DNA of 61,419 nt from Oscillospiraceae bacterium. Lineage in GTDB: Bacteria; Bacillota; Clostridia; Oscillospirales; Ruminococcaceae. The stretch lies in assembly GCA_017559185.1 (NCBI GenBank), contig JAFYSU010000049.1:1-61419 (forward strand), written 5' to 3'. Below are positions 44,678-52,713 of the stretch, piece by piece; positions within the stretch are counted from its first letter, which is position 1; each line of letters starts with the position of its first letter. Position numbers and translations under genes: made by a program. The notes beneath the pieces are model-generated. The model worked only from the letters and a program-made list of their open reading frames with translations, did no database searches and was not told where the DNA came from.

Positions 44678-44704
44678 ATATCGACAGATTTTTTAAAAAA
44701 ACAA
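44678..44704 (-). promoter_or_regulatory. Putative sigma-28/sigma-A promoter for surface-protein operon
   Basis: On the minus strand GTCGATAT (44685-44678), identical to the cheA -10, follows TTGTTTTT (44704-44697) at 11 bases. The same bases also give TATAAT (in GATATAAT) with TTGTTT 18 bases upstream, a weak sigma-A pattern. It may serve both sigma factors. Leader about 60 bases. Confidence 0.5.
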
Positions 44705-44725
44705 GTGCTTTTTCAATATATATTT

Positions 44726-44778
44726 CCAAAAAAACAAAAGCCGACAGCGTGGGGATTATTCCCTGTTCTGTCGGCTTT
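44726..44778 (-). terminator. Terminator after fliS
   Basis: An 11-bp perfect stem AAAGCCGACAG/CTGTCGGCTTT with a 20-base, partly paired loop, followed on the minus strand by TTTGTTTTTTT. It ends the fliD-fliS transcript and separates it from the surface-protein operon. Confidence 0.9.
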
Positions 44779-44804
44779 GATTATTACTTTGTTTTTATGG
44801 GGTT

Positions 44805-45179
44805 TTAGCCTTTTCTTGCAAGCTTGTCCGCCTGTGCAAATGTATCTTTGAGCTCCTTTATCATAGGGGTTATTTCCTTAAGCGGAGCAACATTTTTTTT
44901 CACATTTGCTTCAACAATGCGCTGCACAAAGTAGTCGTATAGTGATGCAAGGTTGTTTGAAATTTCGTACTGGAAGTTCAAAGTTGACCTGAGGTGAAGA
45001 ATTATTTTTTGTGCACGCTTGAGTGAATCGTTTGTTTTTGCGAAGTCCTTATTTTCTATGTACACCTGTGCAAATTCGAGCTGTTTTACAGCTTCTTCAT
45101 ACAGCTTATTAAGCATTTCACCTTGGGTCATAGTCAATACAGATTGTTTTTTATAGGCTTCGTATGGATTTACAGCCAT
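44805..45179 (-). CDS. fliS: FliS flagellin export chaperone
   Basis: A 124-residue helical protein starting with NPYEAYKKQSVLTMTQGEML and containing KLYEEAVKQLEFAQ and LRSTLNFQYEISNNLASLYDYF-type text, diagnostic of FliS. It holds unfolded flagellin and interacts with FliW in Bacillus. 19 bases after fliD. Flagellin itself is not in this window. Confidence 0.96.
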   Translation of the reverse strand: MAVNPYEAYKKQSVLTMTQGEMLNKLYEEAVKQLEFAQVYIENKDFAKTNDSLKRAQKIILHLRSTLNFQYEISNNLASLYDYFVQRIVEANVKKNVAPLKEITPMIKELKDTFAQADKLARKG

Positions 45180-45198
45180 TGTTTTATCACCTCAATTG

Positions 45199-48100
45199 TT
45201 AATAAGTGAAGTAAGATGCCAGCCACGAGCTTTGCGAGTTAAGATTTGCCAAAGCAGTTTCCATGGAGCTAAACTGTTTCCAATATCTTTCTTTTTCTTT
45301 TTCGTATTTTTTCTTGAGCGAGTCAATTTTTTCGTTAATGGAGATAAGGCGTTTTGTAAGGGTATTGCTGATAGAGGAAGCCTTACCTTCCACACCTGCC
45401 AACGATACCAACGAACCCTGACTGCCCGAGCTTGTTCCTGCAGTGGAATCGCAAATCTTGGACATGGATTCTGCCAAACCGCCTGCACCTGCAAACAGAT
45501 TTTGAATAGCCTGCGGGTCTTTTTCGAGCATTGAACGAAGCTTGGATTCGTTAATTACAAGCTTGCCGTTGTCCTTCCAGTCGCTGCTGGTTTCAATACC
45601 AAGCTGATACAGTGCGTATTCACTGCCTTCAGGTTTTGTGTAAAGTATGGAGCGCATACGGCTAAGGAAGCTGCTGATGTTTTCATCACGACGAAGCAGA
45701 CCTTCTTTTGCTTTTTCTTCCCAAAGCTCAATTTCCTTTTCGCTCATTTCTTTTTTCTGAGCATCAGTCAAAGGAGCATATTCACGGTAGGAGTCTTCTT
45801 CGGTGATTTTATCATTCAGTTTTGTAATCAGCTCGTTGTATTTTTCAACAAAAGATTTGAGTCCTTCCATTACTTGGTCGGTATTGCGGCTTGTTGTAAC
45901 GGTATCTTCTTCACCGGTTACAATTTTTGAACCTTCGGCATCAAGCAAATATCCGTTGGCATCAACTGTAAGACCGTCAAATGCTGCAAGAACATCACTG
46001 CCCAATGCGGTGCCGTTTTTGTCAACACCGCTAATAATTTTATTGTTGGTGTCAACAGTGTAAACATTTCCGTCTGCCAAGTCTTTCCATACTCTATTGC
46101 CATTGTTGTCTGTTGCAGCTTCAAGTTTAGCAGCCTGTGCATTTGTTCCTGTAAGGGAATATGCCATACCGTCAACAGTAAAGCTGTTGCTGCTTCTTTC
46201 AAGCACAACACCGTTAATGCTTACAATTGCGTTTTGACCTTCAGTAAAGGTTGATGCCGCACCCTGAACACCACCAAGTGCAACTGTGTCATTACCTTCA
46301 AACGCTTTTCCAAACAGCTTGCCTGCTGTATCGCCGCCTTGAACGGACACATTACCGCCATCAGCTTTTTCAATGCTTATTTTGCCTGTTTTTTCATCGA
46401 ATGTAGCTGTACCGTCAGAACCAAGCACAGTGTTGAGGTTCTGCACAAACTGGTCGATTGTCATGTCGGATGTAATTTCCACATCCTGACCATTTACATT
46501 AAGCTTGCTGCCAACCGCAAAACCAACATCCGCCATTTTAACTTCACCGGATGCAACTGCATTGTCCTGCTTGCCTTCCGTACCAAAACCAAACAGCGAT
46601 TGAAGCGAGGAAGCTATTACCGAATTCTTTTCTTTGGTGCCCATTTCGCCCCATTTTTCAGCTGTTTCACTGTTGTCGGCAAAGGTTACTTTTGCACCAT
46701 TGCGAACCTCAAAGGTGTATTTGCCGTCTTTTTCAACAAGCTCTGCCACCTGTTTGCCGTCGCTTGTATAACCAAGTTTTGCAGCAAGTTTTTCATTAAC
46801 AGCTTTTGCCAATTCGCTTTCGGTGTATTTGCTGCCGTCGGACTTTTTAGTTACATAAATGCTGTAGTCCTGTCCGTCAAGGTTAAATTTGAAGTAACCG
46901 TAATTAACCTCGTCCGCAGTAAGCTTTGTGGAGGTCGCTTCCACACTGCCCGCTACAAGTGCATCACTTGTAATTGTATTACCCGATGCAAGTGCACCGT
47001 TTGCACCTGTACCAAACATGGCATTAAGCAGATTGCCTTCCTTTTGTTCCATTTCAATTTTGTGACCGGAACCTGTATCTGCCGACTCCATTGTAAATTT
47101 ATCTTCGATTTCGCTGTATGTAATGCGAACTCCCGCTTTACTGGAGTTTACGGTGTTTATAATTTCGCTGAGTTTTGTGTTTTTATCAAACGAGAAATCA
47201 ACACCGTTAATGGTAAAGGAATAATTGCTTCCCTGCAATTCGGTTGCAAAGTTTATATCCTTAATTTGCTGACCCAAGCTAATTTTGTTGGACTGACCTG
47301 CTTCAACACCCAACAAAGCCAAACCGGACTTGTCACCCTCGATAGAAACAACATTGCCTTTACCGTTAGCTGTAAGGGTAAATTTGCCGTTGGTAACATC
47401 AACATTTACCCAGCCTGAACCAAAAGCACTGTCTATCTTGGATTTAAGCTCATCTTCAAGGCTTTGGTTGTTGCCTTTTGTAATGTTCGCAAGGTCAAGC
47501 TCGATAGTTTTGGTTATACCGTTAAGTGTCATGCTGAAGTTAACGGTAGCTTCCAAATCCGCTTTGGATGTAATTTTACCGTCGGAAGATTCCTGACCTG
47601 CTTTAATACCCATTATGGACAATGCAACATCACTGGATTCTGCCGAAATCGTAACCCCTTCGCCCTCAAGCACAAGCTGGTCTTTATCGTCAACACTAAC
47701 GGAAACGCCTGCTGCTTGAAGGTCGGCATTGTTGTTGAGAAGCTCGGCAAATTTTGCAAGCTTTTCGGAATTGTCCAAGCCTTTCAAGGAAGCATCGTTC
47801 AAAACAGCGCCCAAATCAACGCTTATTTTGCCTTTTCCCGCAACCTGAAGCACCAATGTTCTGTCAAGAGCATTTTCGTCAATCATACCTGTCAATGTAC
47901 CGCTTACCGCACTTCCGGACTGCAGCTTGGAAGCTGTTGCAAGCTGTGCAACGCTTACCCTTGTGCTGCCTGACATAGCATTGGATGTTGCTGTAGCAGT
48001 AAACGCTTTTGACGAGGTTGTTGCAGACATTGCGTTGTAAAAATCGCTGGATGCCAAATTGGTTGTTGCACTGGACGACAAAAAGCTGTTTTTGAATGTA

Positions 48101-48303
48101 TTAATGTCGGAAATAACCTCACGGTACATGAGCTGTTTCCAAATTGTTTGCTGTTTTTCTTGATTTTGCTTGTCAATTTTGGTTTGTGTGCCGGAAAGCA
48201 GTTTTTCAACCATGCTTTCGGTATCCATACCGGACATTAAGCCCGCTATACCGCCATTGCTCGAAGTTGTTGTATATGAACTTGAAGAGCTAATCGAACT
48301 CAT
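45199..48303 (-). CDS. fliD: FliD filament cap, oversized
   Basis: A 1034-residue FliD, about twice the usual 450-500. The N-terminal SGMDTESMVEKLLSGTQTKI and MYREVISDINTFKN, and the C-terminal GLAESMSKICDS with coiled SLKKKYEKEKERYWKQFSSMETA are family marks. The central 130-830 holds flagellin-IN type repeats (SFTINGVDFSFDKNTKLSEI) and one module at about 466-590 that recurs in FlgL (ends QSLFGFGTEG against QAFLGFGTEG). These would be exposed at the filament tip. GGAGG precedes the ATG; a sigma-28-like promoter is 50 bases upstream. Confidence 0.96.
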   Translation of the reverse strand: MSSISSSSSYTTTSSNGGIAGLMSGMDTESMVEKLLSGTQTKIDKQNQEKQQTIWKQLMYREVISDINTFKNSFLSSSATTNLASSDFYNAMSATTSSKAFTATATSNAMSGSTRVSVAQLATASKLQSGSAVSGTLTGMIDENALDRTLVLQVAGKGKISVDLGAVLNDASLKGLDNSEKLAKFAELLNNNADLQAAGVSVSVDDKDQLVLEGEGVTISAESSDVALSIMGIKAGQESSDGKITSKADLEATVNFSMTLNGITKTIELDLANITKGNNQSLEDELKSKIDSAFGSGWVNVDVTNGKFTLTANGKGNVVSIEGDKSGLALLGVEAGQSNKISLGQQIKDINFATELQGSNYSFTINGVDFSFDKNTKLSEIINTVNSSKAGVRITYSEIEDKFTMESADTGSGHKIEMEQKEGNLLNAMFGTGANGALASGNTITSDALVAGSVEATSTKLTADEVNYGYFKFNLDGQDYSIYVTKKSDGSKYTESELAKAVNEKLAAKLGYTSDGKQVAELVEKDGKYTFEVRNGAKVTFADNSETAEKWGEMGTKEKNSVIASSLQSLFGFGTEGKQDNAVASGEVKMADVGFAVGSKLNVNGQDVEITSDMTIDQFVQNLNTVLGSDGTATFDEKTGKISIEKADGGNVSVQGGDTAGKLFGKAFEGNDTVALGGVQGAASTFTEGQNAIVSINGVVLERSSNSFTVDGMAYSLTGTNAQAAKLEAATDNNGNRVWKDLADGNVYTVDTNNKIISGVDKNGTALGSDVLAAFDGLTVDANGYLLDAEGSKIVTGEEDTVTTSRNTDQVMEGLKSFVEKYNELITKLNDKITEEDSYREYAPLTDAQKKEMSEKEIELWEEKAKEGLLRRDENISSFLSRMRSILYTKPEGSEYALYQLGIETSSDWKDNGKLVINESKLRSMLEKDPQAIQNLFAGAGGLAESMSKICDSTAGTSSGSQGSLVSLAGVEGKASSISNTLTKRLISINEKIDSLKKKYEKEKERYWKQFSSMETALANLNSQSSWLASYFTY

Positions 48304-48353
48304 AATATCGCCTCCGTAAATGATATTTCAAATCAAATACCCTTTCGTAAAAA

Positions 48354-48380
48354 TTATCGGCATTTTTTTTAGAAAATAAA
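48354..48380 (-). promoter_or_regulatory. Putative sigma-28 promoter for fliD-fliS
   Basis: On the minus strand TTTATTTT (48380-48373), an 11-base spacer and a perfect GCCGATAA (48361-48354), ending about 50 bases before the fliD ATG and starting 18 bases after the upstream stop. Confidence 0.72.
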
Positions 48381-48398
48381 GGTCTTTTACAATAATTA

Positions 48399-48878
48399 TT
48401 ATGCTTTTCCGCGCAAAAAGCCGTTTGCCGAATAACTGCTGAAGCCTACATTGTATTTTGCAGCCTTTGCATCCACACTGCGGTTTGTCTGCTTTATTTT
48501 TTCCGAAAGATTTTCCATTTCACTTTCAATTCTGTCCGCCATTATATATTCGGCCCTTTGTGCACGATGGGCATAGGCACAAATTTTTTGCGAAGCATCA
48601 AAAACAGGCAGCAGCTCCTCGGGCAATTCGCTGCGGCTGCACGCAACCTTTAAAGCCTGCACAATTTGTGCGGCATATTCTTTTTCAAAATTCAAAAGTA
48701 TAAGCTCAATCTTTTTGTCCAAAGCTTGTATTTGGTCTATAATTCCTTGTCGAATTCTTAAAAACTTTTCCCATTCGTCAGGGGCAGATACCACGAGTTT
48801 ATTTGTTTCTTCCTCATATCTGCGGAAAAATTCTTCTTTTTGAGCAATCAGCTCCAATATTTTGTCGATGTCACGCAT
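48399..48878 (-). CDS. FlgN/FliT-like helical protein upstream of fliD
   Basis: A 159-residue, almost entirely helical protein with coiled-coil character (KEEFFRRYEEETNKL; LILLNFEKEYAAQI; IESEMENLSEKIKQTNRS). It has the size and helix layout of FlgN/FliT chaperones and ends with the kind of SSYSANGFLRGKA tail seen in FlgN-like proteins. It precedes fliD, so it may be the FliD chaperone. The assignment is by position and helix pattern only; a clearer FlgN is at 54280-54759. Confidence 0.62.
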   Translation of the reverse strand: MRDIDKILELIAQKEEFFRRYEEETNKLVVSAPDEWEKFLRIRQGIIDQIQALDKKIELILLNFEKEYAAQIVQALKVACSRSELPEELLPVFDASQKICAYAHRAQRAEYIMADRIESEMENLSEKIKQTNRSVDAKAAKYNVGFSSYSANGFLRGKA

Positions 48879-48910
48879 TATTTTTACCCCCGAAAAAAAT
48901 CAGCTGCACA

Positions 48911-48938
48911 CTTGCTTTTCGGCAAGTCATTGTATAAT
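48911..48938 (+). promoter_or_regulatory. Possible sigma-A promoter for PilZ-like gene
   Basis: TATAAT at 48933-48938 is a perfect -10; TTGCTT at about 48912 is a poor -35 with a short 15-base spacer and lies in a small stem (CTTGC/GCAAG). The position fits the GTG start at 48985, but the call is weak. Confidence 0.4.
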
Positions 48939-48984
48939 ATTAAAATATCTTTGATTTTCATTCCCCGAAAGGAGAGCATTCGCA

Positions 48985-49626
48985 GTGCAGCAAAGAAATT
49001 ATTTTACGGCACTTCTTAAAAGTCCCGACGGAAAGCTGTTGTCCGAAGGCTATGCCTGTGGCAATGCTCGCGGGAAATATGTGGAATTTGAAAGTGATTT
49101 TGTTCCAATTATGTCGTTTGGCGAAAAAGCGCAAATAGTGCGCGTTGTAAACGATACCGAAACCCATGTTTTTTCAGGAACTGTTTACCTTTGTTCGCCC
49201 GAACTCATGCGCATAGTTAATGTGGACGGTGAATTACTCACACAGCTAGAGCTTTCCGAAAAAATGCAGGAGCTTTCGCTTGAAGCAAAGGTAAGCCCCG
49301 TAATGTATAAAAACGGCCTTTTACAGTTTGCTGCCGAAAAGCTCATAAAATTTGATGCCCGCATTTTTGCCATATCGTTAAGTCAGCTTAAATTTGTTTC
49401 TTCCGAACCTTTTGCCGAAGGGGAAAGACTTACTCTTTCGATTACCCAACCCATATCCGTTTCCGGCATGGAGGTCGAAATAACACAAAATCTTCTTTTC
49501 GGCGAAGGTCAATCGGGCTACCGCTGCAACATCACTTTGCTGCCTGAGCCCGGTTATTCCGTGCTTGCACAATACCTTGAGCAAAATTCCTGCATCAACG
49601 ATGATGAAGATGATGATTACATTTAA
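48985..49626 (+). CDS. YcgR-like protein with decayed PilZ motif
   Basis: A 213-residue protein starting at GTG with AAAGGAGAG about 8 bases upstream. It has the same layout as the two PilZ genes at 5046-6377: an N-terminal YcgR-like domain (SPDGKLLSEGY, then MSFGEKAQIVRV, CSPELMRIV) and a C-terminal PilZ fold. But FAISLSQLKF replaces VDISLSGLGF: the Asp is Ala129 and the Gly is Gln134, and no RxxxR precedes it. So c-di-GMP binding is probably lost. It ends in an acidic DDEDDDY tail. It converges on csrA with 5 bases between stops. It may be a nucleotide-independent brake or scaffold; not a pseudogene, since the frame is intact. Confidence 0.7.
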   Translation: MQQRNYFTALLKSPDGKLLSEGYACGNARGKYVEFESDFVPIMSFGEKAQIVRVVNDTETHVFSGTVYLCSPELMRIVNVDGELLTQLELSEKMQELSLEAKVSPVMYKNGLLQFAAEKLIKFDARIFAISLSQLKFVSSEPFAEGERLTLSITQPISVSGMEVEITQNLLFGEGQSGYRCNITLLPEPGYSVLAQYLEQNSCINDDEDDDYI

Positions 49627-49631
49627 TAATC

Positions 49632-49868
49632 CTATTTTTTAACATTTGAAAAAAGTTTAAGCAGTTCTTTTTTGGAAGCCTCGGTTGCCTCAGCAGCCGC
49701 GGCTTTATTGCTTTCAACCGTCTGCAAAAGCTCCTTGCGAACTATTTTATAATTTTTAGGCGCATCAATGCCTATTTTCACGCAATCGGCTGTTATTTCG
49801 GTTATTTTTATTTCGATTTCGTTGTTAAGCATAAACGATTCGCCACTTTTTCTGGAAAGAATAAGCAT
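49632..49868 (-). CDS. csrA: CsrA translational regulator
   Basis: A 78-residue RNA-binding protein, MLILSRKSGESFMLNNEIEI and the VKIGIDAPKNYKIVRKELL motif intact. In Bacillus CsrA represses flagellin translation until FliW takes it away. The C-terminal Ala/Glu helix extension (ESNKAAAAEATEASKKEL) is where FliW binds. 4 bases after fliW. Confidence 0.97.
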   Translation of the reverse strand: MLILSRKSGESFMLNNEIEIKITEITADCVKIGIDAPKNYKIVRKELLQTVESNKAAAAEATEASKKELLKLFSNVKK

Positions 49869-49872
49869 TACA

Positions 49873-50295
49873 TTACGCCTCCCTTCCTGCCATCAACGGG
49901 CGTCTGATAGGGTAGCTGCCATCAAGAATTATTTGTGCGCCGCGTCCGGTTTGTGGATTAACCACAATCGGACTTTTCATATTTACGGTAGATTTTGAAA
50001 AATCTTCGGCAATAACAGCAACCAACCAAGCAAAAACTTCGCCCTCGCCCAGTTTTTCAATTATATTTGCCGGTAAGTTTGGTGCATAACCCGAATCCAC
50101 TACCGCAGGGTCGACAAGAATAAATCTTGTCTCAGGTTCTTCAAGCGATTGCAGCCATGCAATGTGTTCGTTTTCTTCTTCAAAAAGAAAAACAAATTTT
50201 TTCAGATGTTCAAAACCGTATATGGGCAGCCAAAATTCAATTATATCTTCGGGTTTAATTTCAACTTCTCCAAAATCCTTTGTTTGAATTTTCAT
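49873..50295 (-). CDS. fliW: FliW, CsrA antagonist
   Basis: A 140-residue protein. MKIQTKDFGEVEIKPEDII and GFEHLKKFVFLF, IAWLQSLEEPETRFILVDP are FliW marks; the middle Trp-Leu-Gln loop is conserved. The start at 50295 follows AAAGGAGAGGG; an earlier in-frame Met has no site. It binds flagellin and CsrA in turn. Preceded by a hairpin at 50323-50354. Confidence 0.96.
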   Translation of the reverse strand: MKIQTKDFGEVEIKPEDIIEFWLPIYGFEHLKKFVFLFEEENEHIAWLQSLEEPETRFILVDPAVVDSGYAPNLPANIIEKLGEGEVFAWLVAVIAEDFSKSTVNMKSPIVVNPQTGRGAQIILDGSYPIRRPLMAGREA

Positions 50296-50322
50296 ATTGT
50301 ATGCCCTCTCCTTTATATAGCA

Positions 50323-50360
50323 ACAGCTATGCAAAATAAATTATGCATAGCTGTTTTTTG
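50323..50360 (+). terminator. Plus-strand-oriented terminator between DUF6470 and fliW
   Basis: An 11-bp perfect stem ACAGCTATGCA/TGCATAGCTGT, 10-base loop, followed on the plus strand by TTTTTGTTTT. On the minus strand, the direction of flgL-fliW, no T run follows, so there it is only an mRNA hairpin just before the fliW ribosome site. It would suit a plus-strand transcript running antisense to csrA and fliW. Confidence 0.65.
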
Positions 50361-50371
50361 TTTTATTAAGC

Positions 50372-50971
50372 TTATTTTTCTTCGTAGTTTGGGTCTGAGC
50401 TTGGCGGTACATATCTAAATCCGCCAATGTATTCAATGTCAACTTCCGGACGCTGATTTACAATAAGCTCAACTTTACCGGGAACATAGTCCAAAACTTT
50501 TTTATTAAGCTGCCAATCTGTTTGAGTATCAGCAGGGACAACCTGTTTTTGAAGGTCACCCGGTTCCCATGAAATTGTAGGCCCTACACTTGGAAGAAAT
50601 GCAGTAAAGCTTTCTTTGCGGCCACCTGCAAGTATCTTTTGGGATACTACTTCGGAAATTTTAACTCCGTCTTGAATCTGCCCTACTTGTTTTGCAAAAG
50701 CCTTCATTTCGGCAACGGTTTTATCTGCCTGCTGCTCGCCTTTTTCGGCTTGGTTTTTAAGCATTTCTCCTGTATGAACAAGATTCATGCTGCGACGCAT
50801 ATCGGTAGTATCTATATCTACCTTTATGTTTTCGCTTTTCATGTTTATCTTGGTAGGAGTTGTTTGCAGCTGCACCTTAGCGTAATCCATGGCATTCTGC
50901 ATTTCAAGCTTAGGGCGCTCAATGCGCAATTGATATTCAACTGCCGTTGTCTGAATTTTTAAAAGATTCAT
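50372..50971 (-). CDS. DUF6470-family flagellar operon protein
   Basis: A 199-residue protein of the family found between flgL and fliW in Firmicutes (YviE-like). Patterns: IQTTAVEYQLRIERPKLEMQ, MRRSMNLVHTGEMLKNQAEK and WEPGDLQKQVVPA, ending VDIEYIGGFRYVP. No signal or membrane segment. Function unknown; the fixed position suggests a link to filament junction or FliW control. Confidence 0.8.
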   Translation of the reverse strand: MNLLKIQTTAVEYQLRIERPKLEMQNAMDYAKVQLQTTPTKINMKSENIKVDIDTTDMRRSMNLVHTGEMLKNQAEKGEQQADKTVAEMKAFAKQVGQIQDGVKISEVVSQKILAGGRKESFTAFLPSVGPTISWEPGDLQKQVVPADTQTDWQLNKKVLDYVPGKVELIVNQRPEVDIEYIGGFRYVPPSSDPNYEEK

Positions 50972-50988
50972 ATCTACGCCCCCTTTTG

Positions 50989-52671
50989 TTACTTAATGAA
51001 GTCCATCAGTGATACAGGAAGAACCTGTGAACCAAACTGATATGTTGCGTTCATTACTGCGGTGTACATCTGCCAATTTATGCTTTCTTCCGCAGTGTCG
51101 GAAACTTCAAGTTTTTCCTGCAGCTTTTTAAGATTGAATATATCGTCTTCAATTCTTGTTGCTGTTTGGTCAAGGAAAGTACATTTTGTACCAATGTCGG
51201 TAAGATTCAAACGCAGATCTTCTGTTTTTTCTTTCAACAGGTCGGTAAGTGAGCCGAATTTTTCTTTATCCAGAGGTTCTTCTCTCAAAAGTTTTGCAGC
51301 CTCTGTAAGAATATTAATAACATTGTTTGGCTCACCTTTTTCATTAGTGCCGCAGCTCAAAAGGTCCAAACCGGAAAAGGTTACCTTGAAAGCTGAAGCA
51401 GATTGAACCTGATTGCCTGTCATTACAAGTCCCAGACCAATATCAACATACTGTGCTTGGTTTTCTGGAACCAACTGCATACTGTTTTCATCCACACCGT
51501 AAACATAGCTTCCGATTTTTGTGTCGTAGCTTATATAGTCTACCGGAATTCCGTTGTATGCCAGCATGCCGTTTTCGGCAGATGCTACAGTCTTGAGGTT
51601 ATTTACAGCACCTTCGGTACCAAAACCAAGAAACGCCTGCAGGTTATTGGCTACCGCATCCTCTTTTTCATCTGCCGACATTTTTCGATAGCTTGCCGCC
51701 AAATTGGAAGTGTCTGGGTAGGAAACTATCATGTCACCGTTTACTTTAGTAGTATATCCCTTTTCAGACTTTTCAATTTGAATGGCTGGAACACCATCCA
51801 CCAAACCGAATTTTTCTTCCAGTTTAGTATTTATAGCATCTATCAACTCATCATCCTGCATATAATCTCGGCCATTATTTTTAGCAGGAATCTCCATAGT
51901 GTAGGTTTCACCGTCTACAATAATTTTAAAATTACCTTCAGCCGGAGTCAACACTGTATCTGGCTCGATTATTTCTAAGTCTTCTACAATCAAACCGGTA
52001 GGATTCTCCAAATCATAACCACCATCAGCATTTACGGTAAGCCTTAAATTGTTATCAACAAAAAATTCTGTCTGATTCATATAATCAACAAATTCCTGCG
52101 GCGTATCACTGGCGAAATTAATCACTCCATAACTTGGAATACCATCTATTTCAATGTACAGTCTAAACTCCTCTATTTCTGTTCTTTCGCCCAAAAAGCT
52201 TGTTGTGCCTTGAATTTGGTCGCCTGCTTGAACATAGCTAAAAGGCGCCTGACCATTTTCACTGCCGCCGAACATAAATGTGTCGGCATATTTTGCGTTT
52301 GCAAACTGCAGTATTTCATCACGCAGACACTCAATCTGCTGTGCGTAAACATCGCGAGCTGTAGCATCGGTGTCGTTGGCTGCACTAAGCATAATCTGCT
52401 CACGAGCAGTTACAAGAATATCGTTTATCGAGGTTATATTACTTTCAGCCGAGGAAAGTCTTGCCTCTGCATCACGAATTGTAGTTGCGTAGTTTTCGTT
52501 ATCATGTAAGTTCTGGCGAACTCGTATAGCACGGGAAGTGTCGGCAAGATTTTCCGACGCTTTGGAATATTTAGCTCCCAACATTCTTTCCTGAGTTTTT
52601 GACAAGCGGGAAAGGTTAGTGTTCATGTTTCGCAAATAGTTGCGGGTAAGGGAATTTTGCGTAACACGCAT
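50989..52671 (-). CDS. flgL: FlgL hook-filament junction protein (HAP3), enlarged
   Basis: A 560-residue FlgL; the usual length is about 300. The N-terminus RVTQNSLTRNYLRNMNTNLS and TFMFGGSENGQAPFSY are typical; the C-terminal helix is LQEKLEVSDTAEESINWQM. The inserted centre (about 180-420) holds a module at about 240-365 that resembles one in FliD: NFKIIVDGETYTMEI, ELIDAINTKLEEKFG, then AFLGFGTEG. It would stick out on the filament base. GAAAGGAG precedes the ATG. Confidence 0.95.
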   Translation of the reverse strand: MRVTQNSLTRNYLRNMNTNLSRLSKTQERMLGAKYSKASENLADTSRAIRVRQNLHDNENYATTIRDAEARLSSAESNITSINDILVTAREQIMLSAANDTDATARDVYAQQIECLRDEILQFANAKYADTFMFGGSENGQAPFSYVQAGDQIQGTTSFLGERTEIEEFRLYIEIDGIPSYGVINFASDTPQEFVDYMNQTEFFVDNNLRLTVNADGGYDLENPTGLIVEDLEIIEPDTVLTPAEGNFKIIVDGETYTMEIPAKNNGRDYMQDDELIDAINTKLEEKFGLVDGVPAIQIEKSEKGYTTKVNGDMIVSYPDTSNLAASYRKMSADEKEDAVANNLQAFLGFGTEGAVNNLKTVASAENGMLAYNGIPVDYISYDTKIGSYVYGVDENSMQLVPENQAQYVDIGLGLVMTGNQVQSASAFKVTFSGLDLLSCGTNEKGEPNNVINILTEAAKLLREEPLDKEKFGSLTDLLKEKTEDLRLNLTDIGTKCTFLDQTATRIEDDIFNLKKLQEKLEVSDTAEESINWQMYTAVMNATYQFGSQVLPVSLMDFIK

Positions 52672-52713
52672 TCCTATTCATCTCCTTTCAAATTTATAGG
52701 AACTGCCGTTTTA

